Shown here: in pieces, positions 10,701 through 17,705 of the stretch
How positions within the stretch are numbered: position 1 is the first letter of the stretch
Layout: the number at the start of each line of letters is the position of its first letter
Source of the DNA: Ophiothrix spiculata
Lineage: Eukaryota > Echinodermata > Ophiuroidea > Amphilepidida > Ophiotrichidae
Reading direction: 5' to 3' (one strand)
Assembly (NCBI GenBank): GCA_000969725.1
Contig: JXSR01S067757.1
DNA: 28,234 bases
Notes under the pieces: generated by a model
What the model saw: the letters and a program-made list of their open reading frames with translations, nothing else
What the model was told of the DNA's origin: nothing
Databases searched by the model: none
Made by a program: the position numbers and the translations under genes

Positions 10701-12917
10701 GGTGTAGGGGCGTTGGTGAGGCTCCATGATATATTACGCAGCCATTTGAACAATATTAAGTAAATAAATCTTAAACTAACAGAACATACTAGACTTATTA
10801 TTTTCTTTATTTTTATTACCACAGTTTTAGATAGATAATATGATATTTCGAATAGGAACGTTTTGATTTGCTAACCATATTTGACCAAATCATGATTATC
10901 CTACTCTGAAGTGACGATTCTTGATGACATTATAATTACGTAACACCTTGGTCGATTTTTGTATTGTTTGATAAGAGAGGATCATAACTACCGATTAGTA
11001 TTAAAACCTAGTTCATACATTTTTGTACCCCTTGGATAGACGTGTTGAAAAAAAAAGATACTGGTCATACGAGAATTTCCTTTGCCTTTCATCCAAAGTC
11101 CTTTTATGTTGTTAAGTATCCGTATTTTCTCTCTATCTATACTCTGTAAATCTTGAAGTATGCAACAAGTAGCCGATTAATGCACAATAACCAATATGAC
11201 CATACGGGGAAGTAAATAAGTCCAATTCTCTCAAATCATAACAGGATACCAAATCTTGGTGAATATTCAAATGAATTTATTTACAATGTTTGTCAATTTG
11301 TTATCAAAAAATTAGCAAACAAAATAATACCAACATTATGAAGAATTCATGTAAAAGTATATTAATACGCAGTGATCCGGACTTAATCAATCCTAATCAA
11401 TCATTACTAGTCTCTTATACAATACAAAACCACCAGTTTACAATGTTGAAGAATACAAGGGATATCATATGGACCTTGTAGCAGAGTCTGATTTCTTGTT
11501 GCATACTTCAAGGTTTATAGAGTATATGCTGCTGACGTTTTCTATTGCAGGTATTTCGATAGGAGCCATCATCGGCATAAGTCTAGGAGCTGTTGTTGCT
11601 GCATTGTCTTTATTGCTCCTAACACTTATTGTATATTACCGTTGTTTACGAACCAACCAAACCAGGTCACAATCATTGACTTATGATGGTCGTCAACTTG
11701 CCGTGAGTCTCCCCGGTGACGTGTATACTGCAAATCCCCAGATTACCCCAGCATTTCCATCTCTTGTGGTAAGTTGTTTCGTCTCATAGTTTCTTCAACC
11801 TTCAACCCCATTCAATTATACATGTTGTATTTACATATGTACATATTGTATATAATTAATTCGACATTATTGCTTGAACATGCTTCGCTTAATTGCAGCT
11901 GGCATAACCATAGGCAGCGAAGAAGAAAGAAAGAAAGAAAAGGAAAGGAAATTGAAATTTTCAGATATTGTGTCAATTTTCAGTAAAAAATTACCATTTT
12001 TGCGCAAATTTCAATATTTTTTAACAACTTGTAGCTGAAATTAGCCGATTTGACAGATTTTTGTTTCGCACGCTACGCGCGCATTGCTAAATATCATAAT
12101 TTGCCTCCGACAATTGTTGCTTTAAAAAAATAATAACCACCCCACTGCGCATAATACTTCTCTTTTCCCACTGTGGATATTGAAACCAAAATGCTCCAAA
12201 AAAACAACGATCATCTAAATAAAAAAATTGCAACTAGTTCAGAGTATACAAAGTCAAGCTAGCTGTAAATGCAACTAAAGCAAACCATAATGTATCCGAT
12301 ACGAAAGTACATTATGACTATGTAGCTACGTAAAACCTAGGTCAATTTGAGTGATTTTGGTATTATTATATAGCAGAAAGCATTACCTACTCATTAATAA
12401 AAAAAGAAAGTGAAAAATGAAAATGTTTACATAAAAAAAATATTGGATCTTGAAACAACCTCCTCCCAGGTTAGAATGTTACTAAACAGGCTTGGTTATA
12501 TAACAGGGTTGAAGAAACTGTGTAGCAAAGGAATGAATGCGCAAATTTGATATATCTGCGACATTTTTAATATTTGTTTGTTTGTATATAAATATATATA
12601 AATACGTAATCTCACATGTATATACAATGGGCTACAGTAAATTAAAAATAAGCCGATCGGCAGGATTTTTAAAATGACATTTCTTGCTATTTTCCAGACA
12701 TTTAATATTGTATCAATAGTATTGATCTGAGTTACTTTAAACCTTGGAAATAGTTCGTTTCCATTCCTATACAAAAAGTGTAAGTTATTTTTGCGATATA
12801 AGTAATGATATATTTTACTCTTTTTTTTTACATGAAATGCAAAATGAGATCTTCCCATTTTTCTATTTCCAGAATATGCCGAACAACGCCGTTGCTGCTT
12901 ATAATTATTTGTATTAA
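1519..12917 (+). CDS. Calx-beta/EGF/SEA/EGF single-pass membrane protein, 3' part of a multi-exon gene
   Basis: Eleven exons can be chained by domain content, splice sites and compatible phases: 1519-1755, 2118-2222, 2614-2859, 3923-4018, 6112-6240, 6759-6889, 8888-9098, 9664-9736, 10257-10312, 11551-11768, 12873-12917. Their summed length (1547 nt) leaves, after the split first codon, exactly 515 codons including a stop. Domain order is half Calx-beta, Calx-beta, EGF, calcium-binding EGF, SEA, EGF, transmembrane helix, cytoplasmic tail. Known of the families: Calx-beta and cbEGF bind calcium in extracellular adhesion and matrix proteins, while EGF-SEA-EGF-TM is the membrane-proximal layout of transmembrane mucins such as MUC3, MUC12 and MUC17. 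I infer a cell-surface adhesion or matrix receptor. Start codon, signal peptide and upstream Calx-beta repeats lie outside the window. I do not recognise a specific orthologue. The first ten exons are strong; the last is a prediction. Confidence 0.82.
2118..2222 (+). CDS. Exon: N-terminal half of the second Calx-beta domain
   Basis: This is a 105-nt exon, phase 1 at both ends. It encodes the first strands of a Calx-beta domain, including YTVSESRNEVALTVIREG, matching the family's F.VsE..G...v.V.R.G opening. The acceptor (TATCAAG) has a modest pyrimidine tract. The donor is AG|GCAAGT, a GC donor in otherwise perfect consensus. It is the site that keeps phase with both neighbours; the nearby GT at 2217-2218 would break the frame. 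Together with the next exon it gives a complete Calx-beta domain of about 117 residues. Confidence 0.8.
2614..2859 (+). CDS. Exon: C-terminal half of the second Calx-beta domain
   Basis: Acceptor AATCCCCCAG and donor GTGAGT bound an 82-codon exon, phase 1 at both ends. It completes the Calx-beta fold: YQPLLEISGHSVMFQADET, then TVVIEIINDPYFETSEEFEV, the acidic core with the conserved E.F, then VVTITSDDS. It matches the exon at 1519-1755 in size, phase and motif order, so Calx-beta repeats here are split into an N-half and a C-half exon pair. The in-frame TGAGTAA just past the donor is intronic. Confidence 0.87.
3146..3791. mobile_element. TTAA-bounded MITE, piggyBac-like ends
   Basis: The left end TTAACCCTTGTTATACGGAG matches the inverted right end (TTAACCCTAGCTCTACGAAG on the other strand). 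Both are bounded by TTAA, the target site of piggyBac transposons, and continue with CCCT. C-rich tracts and a CA repeat (about 3567-3606) lie inside. At about 646 bp with no transposase it is non-autonomous. It sits in intron 3 of the receptor-like gene. Confidence 0.6.
3923..4018 (+). CDS. Exon: EGF-like domain 1
   Basis: Acceptor TTCCGTCATGTAG and donor GTATGT bound a 32-codon exon, phase 1 at both ends. It encodes one EGF domain with all six cysteines spaced C-x3-C-x5-C-x5-C-x-C-x8-C, including the typical CQNGGFC and ADGYTGFQC stretches. No calcium-binding D-x-D/N-E signature precedes it. One exon per EGF with phase 1 borders is the classic shuffled-module arrangement. On the opposite strand an apparent frame covers this exon; it is a shadow. 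Confidence 0.88.
4146..4854. mobile_element. MITE with CGAAATTTCGGG subterminal repeats
   Basis: Inverted ends share TACGAAGCTT, then TGTATCATTT, then a GGTTGCG motif, at 4146-4200 and 4805-4854. Inside each end are several copies of GCGAAATTTCGGGTT or its complement (about 4199-4325 and 4660-4808), which are themselves partly palindromic. Small frames on the minus strand are by-products. It lies in intron 4. Confidence 0.55.
4979..5217 (+). repeat. Two-copy imperfect tandem duplication, 119-bp unit
   Basis: GGGTCAAGTCGA recurs at 4985 and 5104. Between and after these the two units run in parallel (TTATTCCTA/TTATTTCCTA, CGCTGCAACCGTTC/CCCTGCAACTGTTC, CACTATT/CACCATT). It is diverged and old, with no coding sense. 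Confidence 0.5.
5314..5951. mobile_element. MITE with AAGAAGATCGCGGT ends
   Basis: The left end (AAGAAGATCGCGGTATTAAT, then TTTCCACC) matches the inverted right end (AAGGAAGATCGCGGTGATGA, then TTTCTACC) over about 33 bp. The 638-bp element has a 68-codon frame at 5377-5583 without recognisable domains. It ends about 160 bp before the cbEGF exon. Confidence 0.55.
6112..6240 (+). CDS. Exon: calcium-binding EGF domain (EGF 2)
   Basis: Acceptor AAACACTCCAG and donor GTAAGT bound a 43-codon exon, phase 1 at both ends. It starts DINEC, the calcium-ligand signature of cbEGF domains, and carries six cysteines. The CFNRVGSYEC segment fits the C-x-D/N-x4-Y/F-x-C signature for Asp/Asn beta-hydroxylation in cbEGF domains. 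The domain follows EGF 1 directly, forming a likely rigid pair before the SEA domain. Confidence 0.88.
6611..6686 (+). repeat. Dispersed 75-bp motif, second copy
   Basis: The same two anchor motifs as at 198-272, in the same order and spacing to within one base (GGTATTAATATCTACC and GGGCGCTTCATTT), with diverged sequence between. It ends 72 bp before the first SEA exon. It is probably part of a dispersed repeat rather than a regulatory element. Confidence 0.5.
6759..6889 (+). CDS. Exon: N-terminal part of the SEA domain
   Basis: Acceptor TTTTGTTTTTTAG and donor GTAGGA bound the exon; it enters in phase 1 and leaves in phase 0. The peptide starts with a beta strand (VIGRLYAYEF) and continues through YDTKSEEFMFYSDLIEPE, resembling the S.eF..l...ie..l opening of SEA domains. 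The first helix runs on into the next exon. The frame stays open to 6952 past the donor, but the split of the SEA fold makes splicing at 6889 the better call. Confidence 0.82.
7303..7675. mobile_element. Inverted-repeat element ending in poly(A/T)-CAAGTTTGTTTCC
   Basis: The left arm reads GGCATAAAAAAAAAACAAGT then TTGTTTCC (about 7303-7331). The right arm is its inverse, GGAAACAAACTTG then a T-run and GCC (about 7641-7673). The roughly 370-bp interior is T-rich with several AAATGCG motifs. It resembles a MITE inserted near TA. It lies in intron 6. Confidence 0.5.
7850..8574 (+). pseudogene. RTE-like LINE fragment: reverse transcriptase C-terminal region, frameshifted
   Basis: The 3' end of a non-LTR retrotransposon ORF in three or more frames. 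7933-8280 reads YTYLGQTV, GWSCFGRY, then VLPTMTYGCETWTTTK, the conserved post-catalytic region of LINE reverse transcriptases. From 8280 a shifted frame gives DKIRISQIRR, KWRWAGHVIKSRDNRWTKR and TEWQPRTGKR. From about 8434 another shift gives RGRQKRRWRDDI and a stop at 8572. An extra A near 7919-7924 also breaks GLKIHNGKTKFM. The catalytic core is absent (5' truncation), so it is dead. It lies in intron 6, sense to the host gene. Confidence 0.8.
8888..9098 (+). CDS. Exon: C-terminal part of the SEA domain
   Basis: A long T-run ends in the acceptor CATTTTAG; the donor is GTATTG. Entry is phase 0, exit phase 1 (70 codons plus one base). The peptide completes a SEA fold: helix LDNAFESL, strand DVSVRRLFPTDNGIG, strand VVYSVNLAA, then a second helix region (DINSLVASNI) and closing strand (GNSLLLIEGP). 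At the hairpin where cleaved SEA domains carry G-S-V-V-V, this one reads GIGVVY, with no serine. Autoproteolysis is therefore unlikely, though I cannot test folding here. Confidence 0.84.
9099..9663 (+). other. Intron 7; nothing further recognised
   Basis: AT-rich intron with a GTATTG donor and a clear pyrimidine tract before 9664. No repeat, RNA or exon-like segment was found in it. Confidence 0.5.
9664..9736 (+). CDS. Exon: first part of EGF-like domain 3
   Basis: Acceptor TTACTTCTCAG and donor GTAAGT; the exon enters in phase 1 and leaves in phase 2. It encodes the first four cysteines of an EGF domain (SCPGNYCLNGGICR, then FTYEC). The intron falls just after the fourth cysteine, inside the C-x-C pair, unlike the one-exon EGF modules upstream. 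Confidence 0.86.
9737..10256 (+). other. Intron 8; nothing further recognised
   Basis: The intron splits EGF domain 3 between its fourth and fifth cysteines. It contains a small inverted repeat near 9952-9975 (GGTGTAAATGTACTTTTACACC). No other feature is supported. Confidence 0.5.
10257..10312 (+). CDS. Exon: end of EGF-like domain 3 and juxtamembrane linker
   Basis: This is a 56-nt exon after acceptor ATGCTGATTCAG, with a somewhat weak donor GTTTGA. It enters in phase 2 and leaves in phase 1. It supplies the last two cysteines (CSAGYHGNRC) and a short linker (QDVVTNNS) leading to the membrane helix. Cysteine spacing across the junction is C-x4-C-x5-C-x9-C-x-C-x8-C, a normal EGF. Confidence 0.85.
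10313..11550 (+). other. Intron 9; weak resemblance to the 13395-13687 element
   Basis: Two short stretches, near 10689-10725 (GGTGTAGGGGCGTTGGTGAGG) and 11030-11048 (CCCCTTGGATAGACGTG), resemble parts of the MITE at 13395-13687 in the same order. They may be a decayed relative. A 63-codon frame at 11290-11481 has no recognisable feature. Confidence 0.3.
11551..11768 (+). CDS. Exon: transmembrane helix and cytoplasmic tail
   Basis: Acceptor GACGTTTTCTATTGCAG and donor GTAAGT; entry is phase 1, exit phase 0. The peptide begins with about 27 hydrophobic residues (ISIGAIIGISLG onward, ending LIVYY) followed by a stop-transfer RCLRTNQTR, the order expected for a type I membrane protein. The tail is short and rich in Ser, Thr and Pro, with two tyrosines (SLTYDGRQ, GDVYTANP). 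If the donor were ignored the frame would stop near 11788 after six further residues. Confidence 0.82.
11769..12872 (+). other. Probable intron 10; no clear feature
   Basis: AT-rich, with a purine tract of GAAA repeats near 11920-11950. A 160-codon minus-strand frame (12496-12978) overlaps it and the probable last exon; it lacks any recognisable domain and is very rich in Ile, Tyr, Lys and Asn, as expected of a chance frame here. Confidence 0.4.
12873..12917 (+). CDS. Probable last exon: C-terminus of the cytoplasmic tail
   Basis: An acceptor with a good pyrimidine tract (CCCATTTTTCTATTTCCAG) opens a phase-0 frame, as required by the preceding exon, of 14 codons (NMPNNAVAAYNYLY) then TAA. 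The YNYLY end would give a tyrosine-rich C-terminus. The assignment rests only on splice signal and phase. Alternatives are the acceptor ending at 11898, giving Leu-Ala-stop, and the one ending at 12469, giving about 26 residues. Neither reads better. Confidence 0.5.
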   Translation, partial: NMPNNAVAAYNYLY

Positions 12918-13090
12918 ATTGATCATCGTATTGCATAGTCGGAAACAGTGCTGAAATGTTTAGTTTGTCAAAATTCAACTATTTATTTTGCACAGAAAAG
13001 ACATACTATTCATTTCATTAATGAGTGTTCAAAATCTTTATTAAGTTTGTTGCTCAAGGTATAAGGAAATAAGCTATGCAGTTTCCATTT

Positions 13091-13337
13091 CGTCACGCTA
13101 ATAAAATAATGGCCTAAGTGACAAGGCTGCCGTATGTGACATTTATATCCTACATTTCTATGAAAAACACATTCAAGTTGGGTAAACAATAGAAGTGGGC
13201 TTACTTCAATTGGGGCAAATCCCGGTATGATTGGTGAGTGCAATTATGTTAGACAAAGGGCGCCATAGAAGAATGAGTATACACAGAAATGTCATATGGC
13301 AGCCATGTCACTTAGGCCATTATTTTTTAGCGTGACG
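13091..13337. mobile_element. Foldback MITE with about 52-bp arms and ATTT target duplication
   Basis: The left arm 13091-13144 (CGTCACGCTAATAAAATAAT, then GGCCTAAGTGACAAGGCTGC) is matched inverted at 13287-13337 with few mismatches. ATTT flanks both ends (13087-13090, 13338-13341), a possible target-site duplication. The AATAAA inside the left arm lies about 185 bp past the predicted stop at 12917 and might serve the upstream gene as a poly(A) signal. Confidence 0.65.
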
Positions 13338-13394
13338 ATTTATACATCATGTATATTATGTAGCCAACTTGATTGTGTCGCTGTTTGATCACCA

Positions 13395-13687
13395 TTAACC
13401 TTCGTCTACACAGGATGGGGAAGTTGTCCCCTTTTTCCCCGCTGCATAAAAACGCAAAAGCAACAGACCCCAGGCATTCTGGGTATTCTTTGTTACATGC
13501 TTTGCGGTCATTTTGATGAAAAAATTAGGGAGGTACCAACTAAGGTTGGATTAGGGTAGGCCATCAAAGCTCGGGTGTAGGCGACTTGGTGAGGCCCTGG
13601 AAAATTTAAAGTTGCAAAAGTGGGGAGGTTGCAACAACCCCCTTGGATAGACGTGCTACAATAATAGCCTGGGTAGATAAAGGTTAA
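13395..13687. mobile_element. Second TTAA-bounded MITE, piggyBac-like ends
   Basis: The left end TTAACCTTCGTCTACACAGG matches the inverted right end (TTAACCTTTATCTACCCAGG on the other strand). Both are TTAA-bounded like the element at 3146-3791, but the interior differs and the length is about 293 bp. No coding sequence is present. Confidence 0.6.
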
Positions 13688-13713
13688 ATGGCGTTAATTT
13701 ATAGCCAAATGCA

Positions 13714-13873
13714 CATTATTGGTGGCGCTATTTATATAAATCTAGTTTACGGATTTTTGAGAATATATGAGTCTTTAAGTTTGCCATTTGACACAATAAG
13801 GTAAAGGGGACAAGGAGTAAATGTTATGTTTCATTAATGCTATTTTCAAAAAGGAATAGCGTCACCAATAATG
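13714..13873. repeat. Short inverted repeat, ATTATTGGTG arms
   Basis: CATTATTGGTGGCGCTATT at 13714-13732 is matched inverted by AATAGCGTCACCAATAATG at 13855-13873, with one mismatch. The 122-bp centre has no recognised content. It may be a small MITE. The AT-rich stretch from 13874 to 14664 holds nothing I can support. Confidence 0.45.
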
Positions 13874-14664
13874 AAATCTCAAAATATTGTTTCAAAATAA
13901 TGTATTTTGATCTTAAATGGACTTTTTTGCGAAAAATGTGAAATTCACTTGTGGAAACACATTTTACAGTACAGCATAATTCCAGAACTAATTTAATAAC
14001 TTTAAAAGATCACCTGCATTTCTTGTAACAGTGCATTTTTGTCAACAAATTAATAAATGAACCTATCAAACAGCGGTTGTTCATACTTTTATCAGCTTCA
14101 AATACATATCTGCTTTTGTTTTTAGGTTACAGAAATTCAAAGTTTGACAGAAAATCAAAATTTAACCATTATGCTATGTGATTTTTCTAAATTTCAGATT
14201 TTCTTCTATATTGCTAAAGTGATTGTTTTATTTTTATAAGATTATTAAATCTAAACAAAAATACAAACATATACAAATGTACATTCTGCTCATGTTCACC
14301 GACCTAGAGAACCGAATAGTTTCAAAACTTAATATTTAATAATATTAAATGAATAGATACTGCTCTAAAATGTTATTTTGATGATGTTTTACCGCTTGGA
14401 TAATTGTTGGCATATGTGCAATCTTATTTGCGTGTAATATTAACTGAACCTGATGTTTTTTAAATTTTATATAACATGTTTGTCATTTTATTAATGCATT
14501 TTGATTTACTGATGTTGGTCTTGTTTATTCAGATGCATTCCCTTGACATTAAACATAACACATGTCATATTTACACACACATCCTTCCACATCTGTTATG
14601 TTTTAAATAGTATATACATGTATATACATGTATAACAAAATACGATGTGTATTAGAAATAAAGA

Positions 14665-15571
14665 CTCCCAAAAAAGTATCGCCTCGTCTCGAAAAAATGG
14701 CTCGTGCGCCAATACGGTACTCGCAAACGTAATTTGAAGATATTGAGAACAAGCGCTGGAATTTTAGCTTTCATTTGACACCCTATTTCTGATAATTGAC
14801 TGAGAAACACTGAAGTTATGAACATTTAAAGCTCTTAAGGTCAATTTTTAAAAGTTGCTAATTTCATTTTTTGCACTGTACAAATCAGTGGAGCAGACCT
14901 AAGGATCAAGATGAGATGAGTTTGGTCACTGAAGCTTGCGGGTTTTTTTTCCAAGCCATATGTCATTGGATTCTAACCATCATCCATCAAGATATTGTTT
15001 TTTTTTTTCATTTTATTAATATGGAACGCCATTTGTAAACAATATAAAACTTCAGATTCATCTGGTAGGCATTACTAGCCTTAAAAACATCGCGCACCGT
15101 TATTCGTCCTCTGTGTGGTCGCTGTGTGGTCTGGTACCTGCGCCATGTCTTTAATGCCAGTAATGACTACCAATTGAATGTCGTTTCTCTCGTTTTATGT
15201 CGTTGTTTCATTATCTATAACAATGAATTAATGAAAAATTATGAAAAACCCATATCTTGATCATTGTTGATGAATAATGCTTAGATGCCAAAGGCCGCGT
15301 GTTCCAGTGACTAAACTTACCTCATTATTATCCTTACTCTTGCGTTACTGGTTTGTACAGTGCGAAACATGAAATTAGCAACTTTTAAAAATCGACCTTG
15401 AGGGTTTTAAAAGTTCATAACTTCAATATTTCTCAGCCAATTGTCAAAAATAAGGTGTCAAATGAAAGTTGAAAAATCAGCGCTTGTTCTCAGTATCTTC
15501 AAATTACGTTTGAGAGTACCGTATTGGCGCACGAGCCATTTTCTCGAGACGAGGCGATACTTTTTTGGGAG
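14665..15571. mobile_element. Long-TIR element with CTCCCAAAAAAGTATCGCC ends
   Basis: Arms of roughly 280 bp (14665-14945 and about 15290-15571) are inverted copies, sharing CTCCCAAAAAAGTATCGCC, CTCGTGCGCCAATACGGTA, TTTCATTTGACACC and AAAAGTTGCTAATTTCAT. The centre is about 340 bp. The minus-end frame at 15441-15701 only reads through the arm. No transposase is visible, so it is a non-autonomous DNA transposon. Confidence 0.7.
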
Positions 15572-15590
15572 ATTTACTAGTATTCACATA

Positions 15591-16873
15591 CGAGGGTCAT
15601 TCAAAAAGTTCTACCTGTTGTATCATAACTGTTGTTCTGTTAAAGGTAGATACTTGAAAATTGACACAAATATAGTTAAGAGTATCACCTACACATGGTG
15701 AAACAATCATATCAATATATTGTAAAGATTTCTGTAGGTTACCTGAAAACCACAGTAAGGTTAGGGTACACCTGAAACGGTAAAATTCTAATGACATTTC
15801 ACCTGAAATTATATGTGCAGCTTATGCATGAAAAACCATCTGTAAACCCAAAAGATATGCAAATTACAGAATAAATTTGATATGAAAGTGTACCTAACAG
15901 TCCAACAAGTCATTTGTCACTGATAAAGTAAACTTGTTACAGACATAAATTACCCAGAATCCCAAAATTTGAAAAGGATGTCTTGTACCCTCTCAGGATT
16001 ACGAATATCAGCATACTGTGTTTCTCTGTAGCCTGACATTTCCAAGAGCGTTTTTATGTAAAAAGCAACAATTGAAGCTACTACTGTACACCACATTTTG
16101 CAGTCATGAACATGAATTTGGTTGCTTTTGGTATCTACCATGAAAATATTTTAAAAATAGAGCTTTACAATGCTACCATTTTGTATCTCGTTTTATTAAG
16201 GTCAATTTCTTCGTAAACTGTGTCTTTGGTGATTTTGATATTATTGCTGGAGGGGCTATTTGTTCCTATAATTGTGAATTCTTGTGAATTACCAATATTT
16301 GCAGTCTAGGTCAGCTTTTTTAATCATCCCGCATAATTGTATGTTCATTCTTCTTCATGTAGGGGTGTGTGCGTGTGTGTATTAGAGGGGGTTTTGTGTG
16401 AGAGAAGTTTGTATTTTAATGTAGTTTTAGTTTTAACTTTTGTTTTTGTTAATTGTAAGGTGGTACAACGCTTTTCAGGCTTTGCTTTCTGTTGTATCTC
16501 CTCCATCATCGTGTTTTTTGAATATTGTGCTATTTTGTTCTGTAAATTGATGGAAATAATAAATGATATGATATGATATGTTTTACCAATTTTTTTACTG
16601 TATAGCAATACTACATGGCTAGATTATGGCCTTTTTAATTCACTGTATTTGAGCCACTTTTAAAAATGTTGCACCTATTTTGACCGTTTCCGGTGTAACG
16701 AAACCCTCTGTGGTTTTCATGAAACTTACAGAAATCTATATAAGATATTTATATGGTTGTTGCACCATGTGTAGGGGACATTCCTAACTATATTTTGTCA
16801 AATTTTAAGTAGCTACCTTTACTAGAAAAAAAAAGTTATGATACAACATGTAGAACTTTTTAAACGATCCTCG
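15591..16873. mobile_element. Mariner/Tc1-like non-autonomous element with TA target duplication
   Basis: Ends CGAGGGTCATTCAAAAAGTT and its inverse (right end AACTTTTTAAACGATCCTCG) are flanked by TA at 15589-15590 and 16874-16875. Similarity between arms runs about 190 bp (CTACACATGGTG, AAAACCACAG, GAAACGGT). TA duplication and end sequence suggest the Tc1/mariner group; the length of about 1.28 kb is near that of a full mariner, but no transposase motif could be read. A LINE-like tail lies inside. Confidence 0.65.
16290..16580 (+). mobile_element. Possible LINE (L2/CR1-type) 3' tail nested in the mariner-like element
   Basis: The segment ends CTGTAAATTGATGGAAATAA then TAAATGATATGATATGATATG, the short-period microsatellite tail common to L2/CR1-type LINE 3' ends. 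The upstream GT-rich region could be the 3' UTR. No reverse transcriptase sequence is present, so this is a tentative call. The start is approximate. Confidence 0.3.
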
Positions 16874-17055
16874 TAAATGCCATGTGTCTTCATTTTATTT
16901 ACAACCTCGAGATATATGCTTTATCCAACAGACCCAATCTTGAATTAAAACGCAGTAATTTATTATTAAATCATACATATTGACCAAGCAACTCACAAAT
17001 TATGCTCATTAAAGTAAAATTTGTTTTCATTTCACCCGTCATACTAAAAGAAGTA

Positions 17056-17705
17056 CACTCTTAGAAGGCCGGGATCAAATATACGAGTAGTTTTCGGGAT
17101 CATTTTATTTTGATCCTTTAAGGATCACTTTTGATCCTTTAAGGATCACTTTTGATCCTTTTGCGGATCAATATATACAAATGGATCAAATTCACAAGGA
17201 TCATTTTTGATCCTTTTTTAGGATCATTTTATTTTTATCCTTTTTGATTACAATATCAAAGTTTTGATCCGTATTTCTGGTTTACTTTGATACGGAAAGG
17301 ATGAACTCATATTTGATACCGCGTTTGGATCCAACGTATCTTTTGTTTCATATTTGAGTACAACCCAATATCCACTACACAGCGGGGAATGTATACAATG
17401 GTGTAACATATATAAATACGTTGATATCATCACACAGTCCCGTGGTCGAGTGGTTAGAGCATTGGTCTCGTAATTACCAGCAGGTATAAGTGCGGCGTGG
17501 GTTCAAACCCTGCTAGCGTCACTTCAGTGTGATGTTTTTTGCAGGTCTTTTTTATAAGAAATATTTGATCCTTTTTCGGATCAAAATTTTTGATCCTTTT
17601 TTTGGGATCACTTTGATCCTTAAAGGATAAGCTCATATTTGATACCTAAAAAGGATCAAAATTGATCCTTTTTGTCTCATATTTGATACTTTCTTTCTAA
17701 GAGTG
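17056..17705. mobile_element. CACTCTTAGAA-ended element with TTTGATCC repeats
   Basis: The TIR CACTCTTAGAA at 17056 is matched inverted by TTCTAAGAGTG at 17695-17705, flanked by TA on both sides. Inside both ends are many copies of GGATCAAA/TTTGATCC(TTTT) (about 17072-17290 and 17565-17690), probable subterminal binding repeats. The centre carries a tRNA-like sequence. No transposase is seen. Confidence 0.65.
17437..17522 (+). tRNA. tRNA-like sequence or tRNA pseudogene, class II shape
   Basis: The A-box-like TGGTCGAGTGGTTAGAGCA (17443-17461) and B-box-like GGGTTCAAACCC (17499-17510) are at tRNA spacing. A T-arm pairs (GTGGG with CCTGC around TTCAAAC), and a long variable region suggests a Ser- or Leu-type ancestor. 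The anticodon stem TTGGT/ACCAG holds an oversized 9-nt loop and the acceptor stem does not pair well. It is therefore probably not a working tRNA but an RNA polymerase III promoter relic or SINE head. Confidence 0.45.

Noticed and set aside
11883-11907. Acceptor TTAATTGCAG giving Leu-Ala-stop as the last exon of the receptor
   Set aside because: Would leave an intron of only about 130 bp and a two-codon exon; the site at 12873 has a better pyrimidine tract. Not fully excluded.
12496-12978. 160-codon minus-strand open frame
   Set aside because: No domain, signal peptide or conserved motif; composition reflects AT-rich DNA, and it overlaps a better-supported plus-strand exon candidate.
17437-17522. 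Functional tRNA gene
   Set aside because: Acceptor stem pairs poorly and the anticodon loop is oversized; kept as tRNA-like only.
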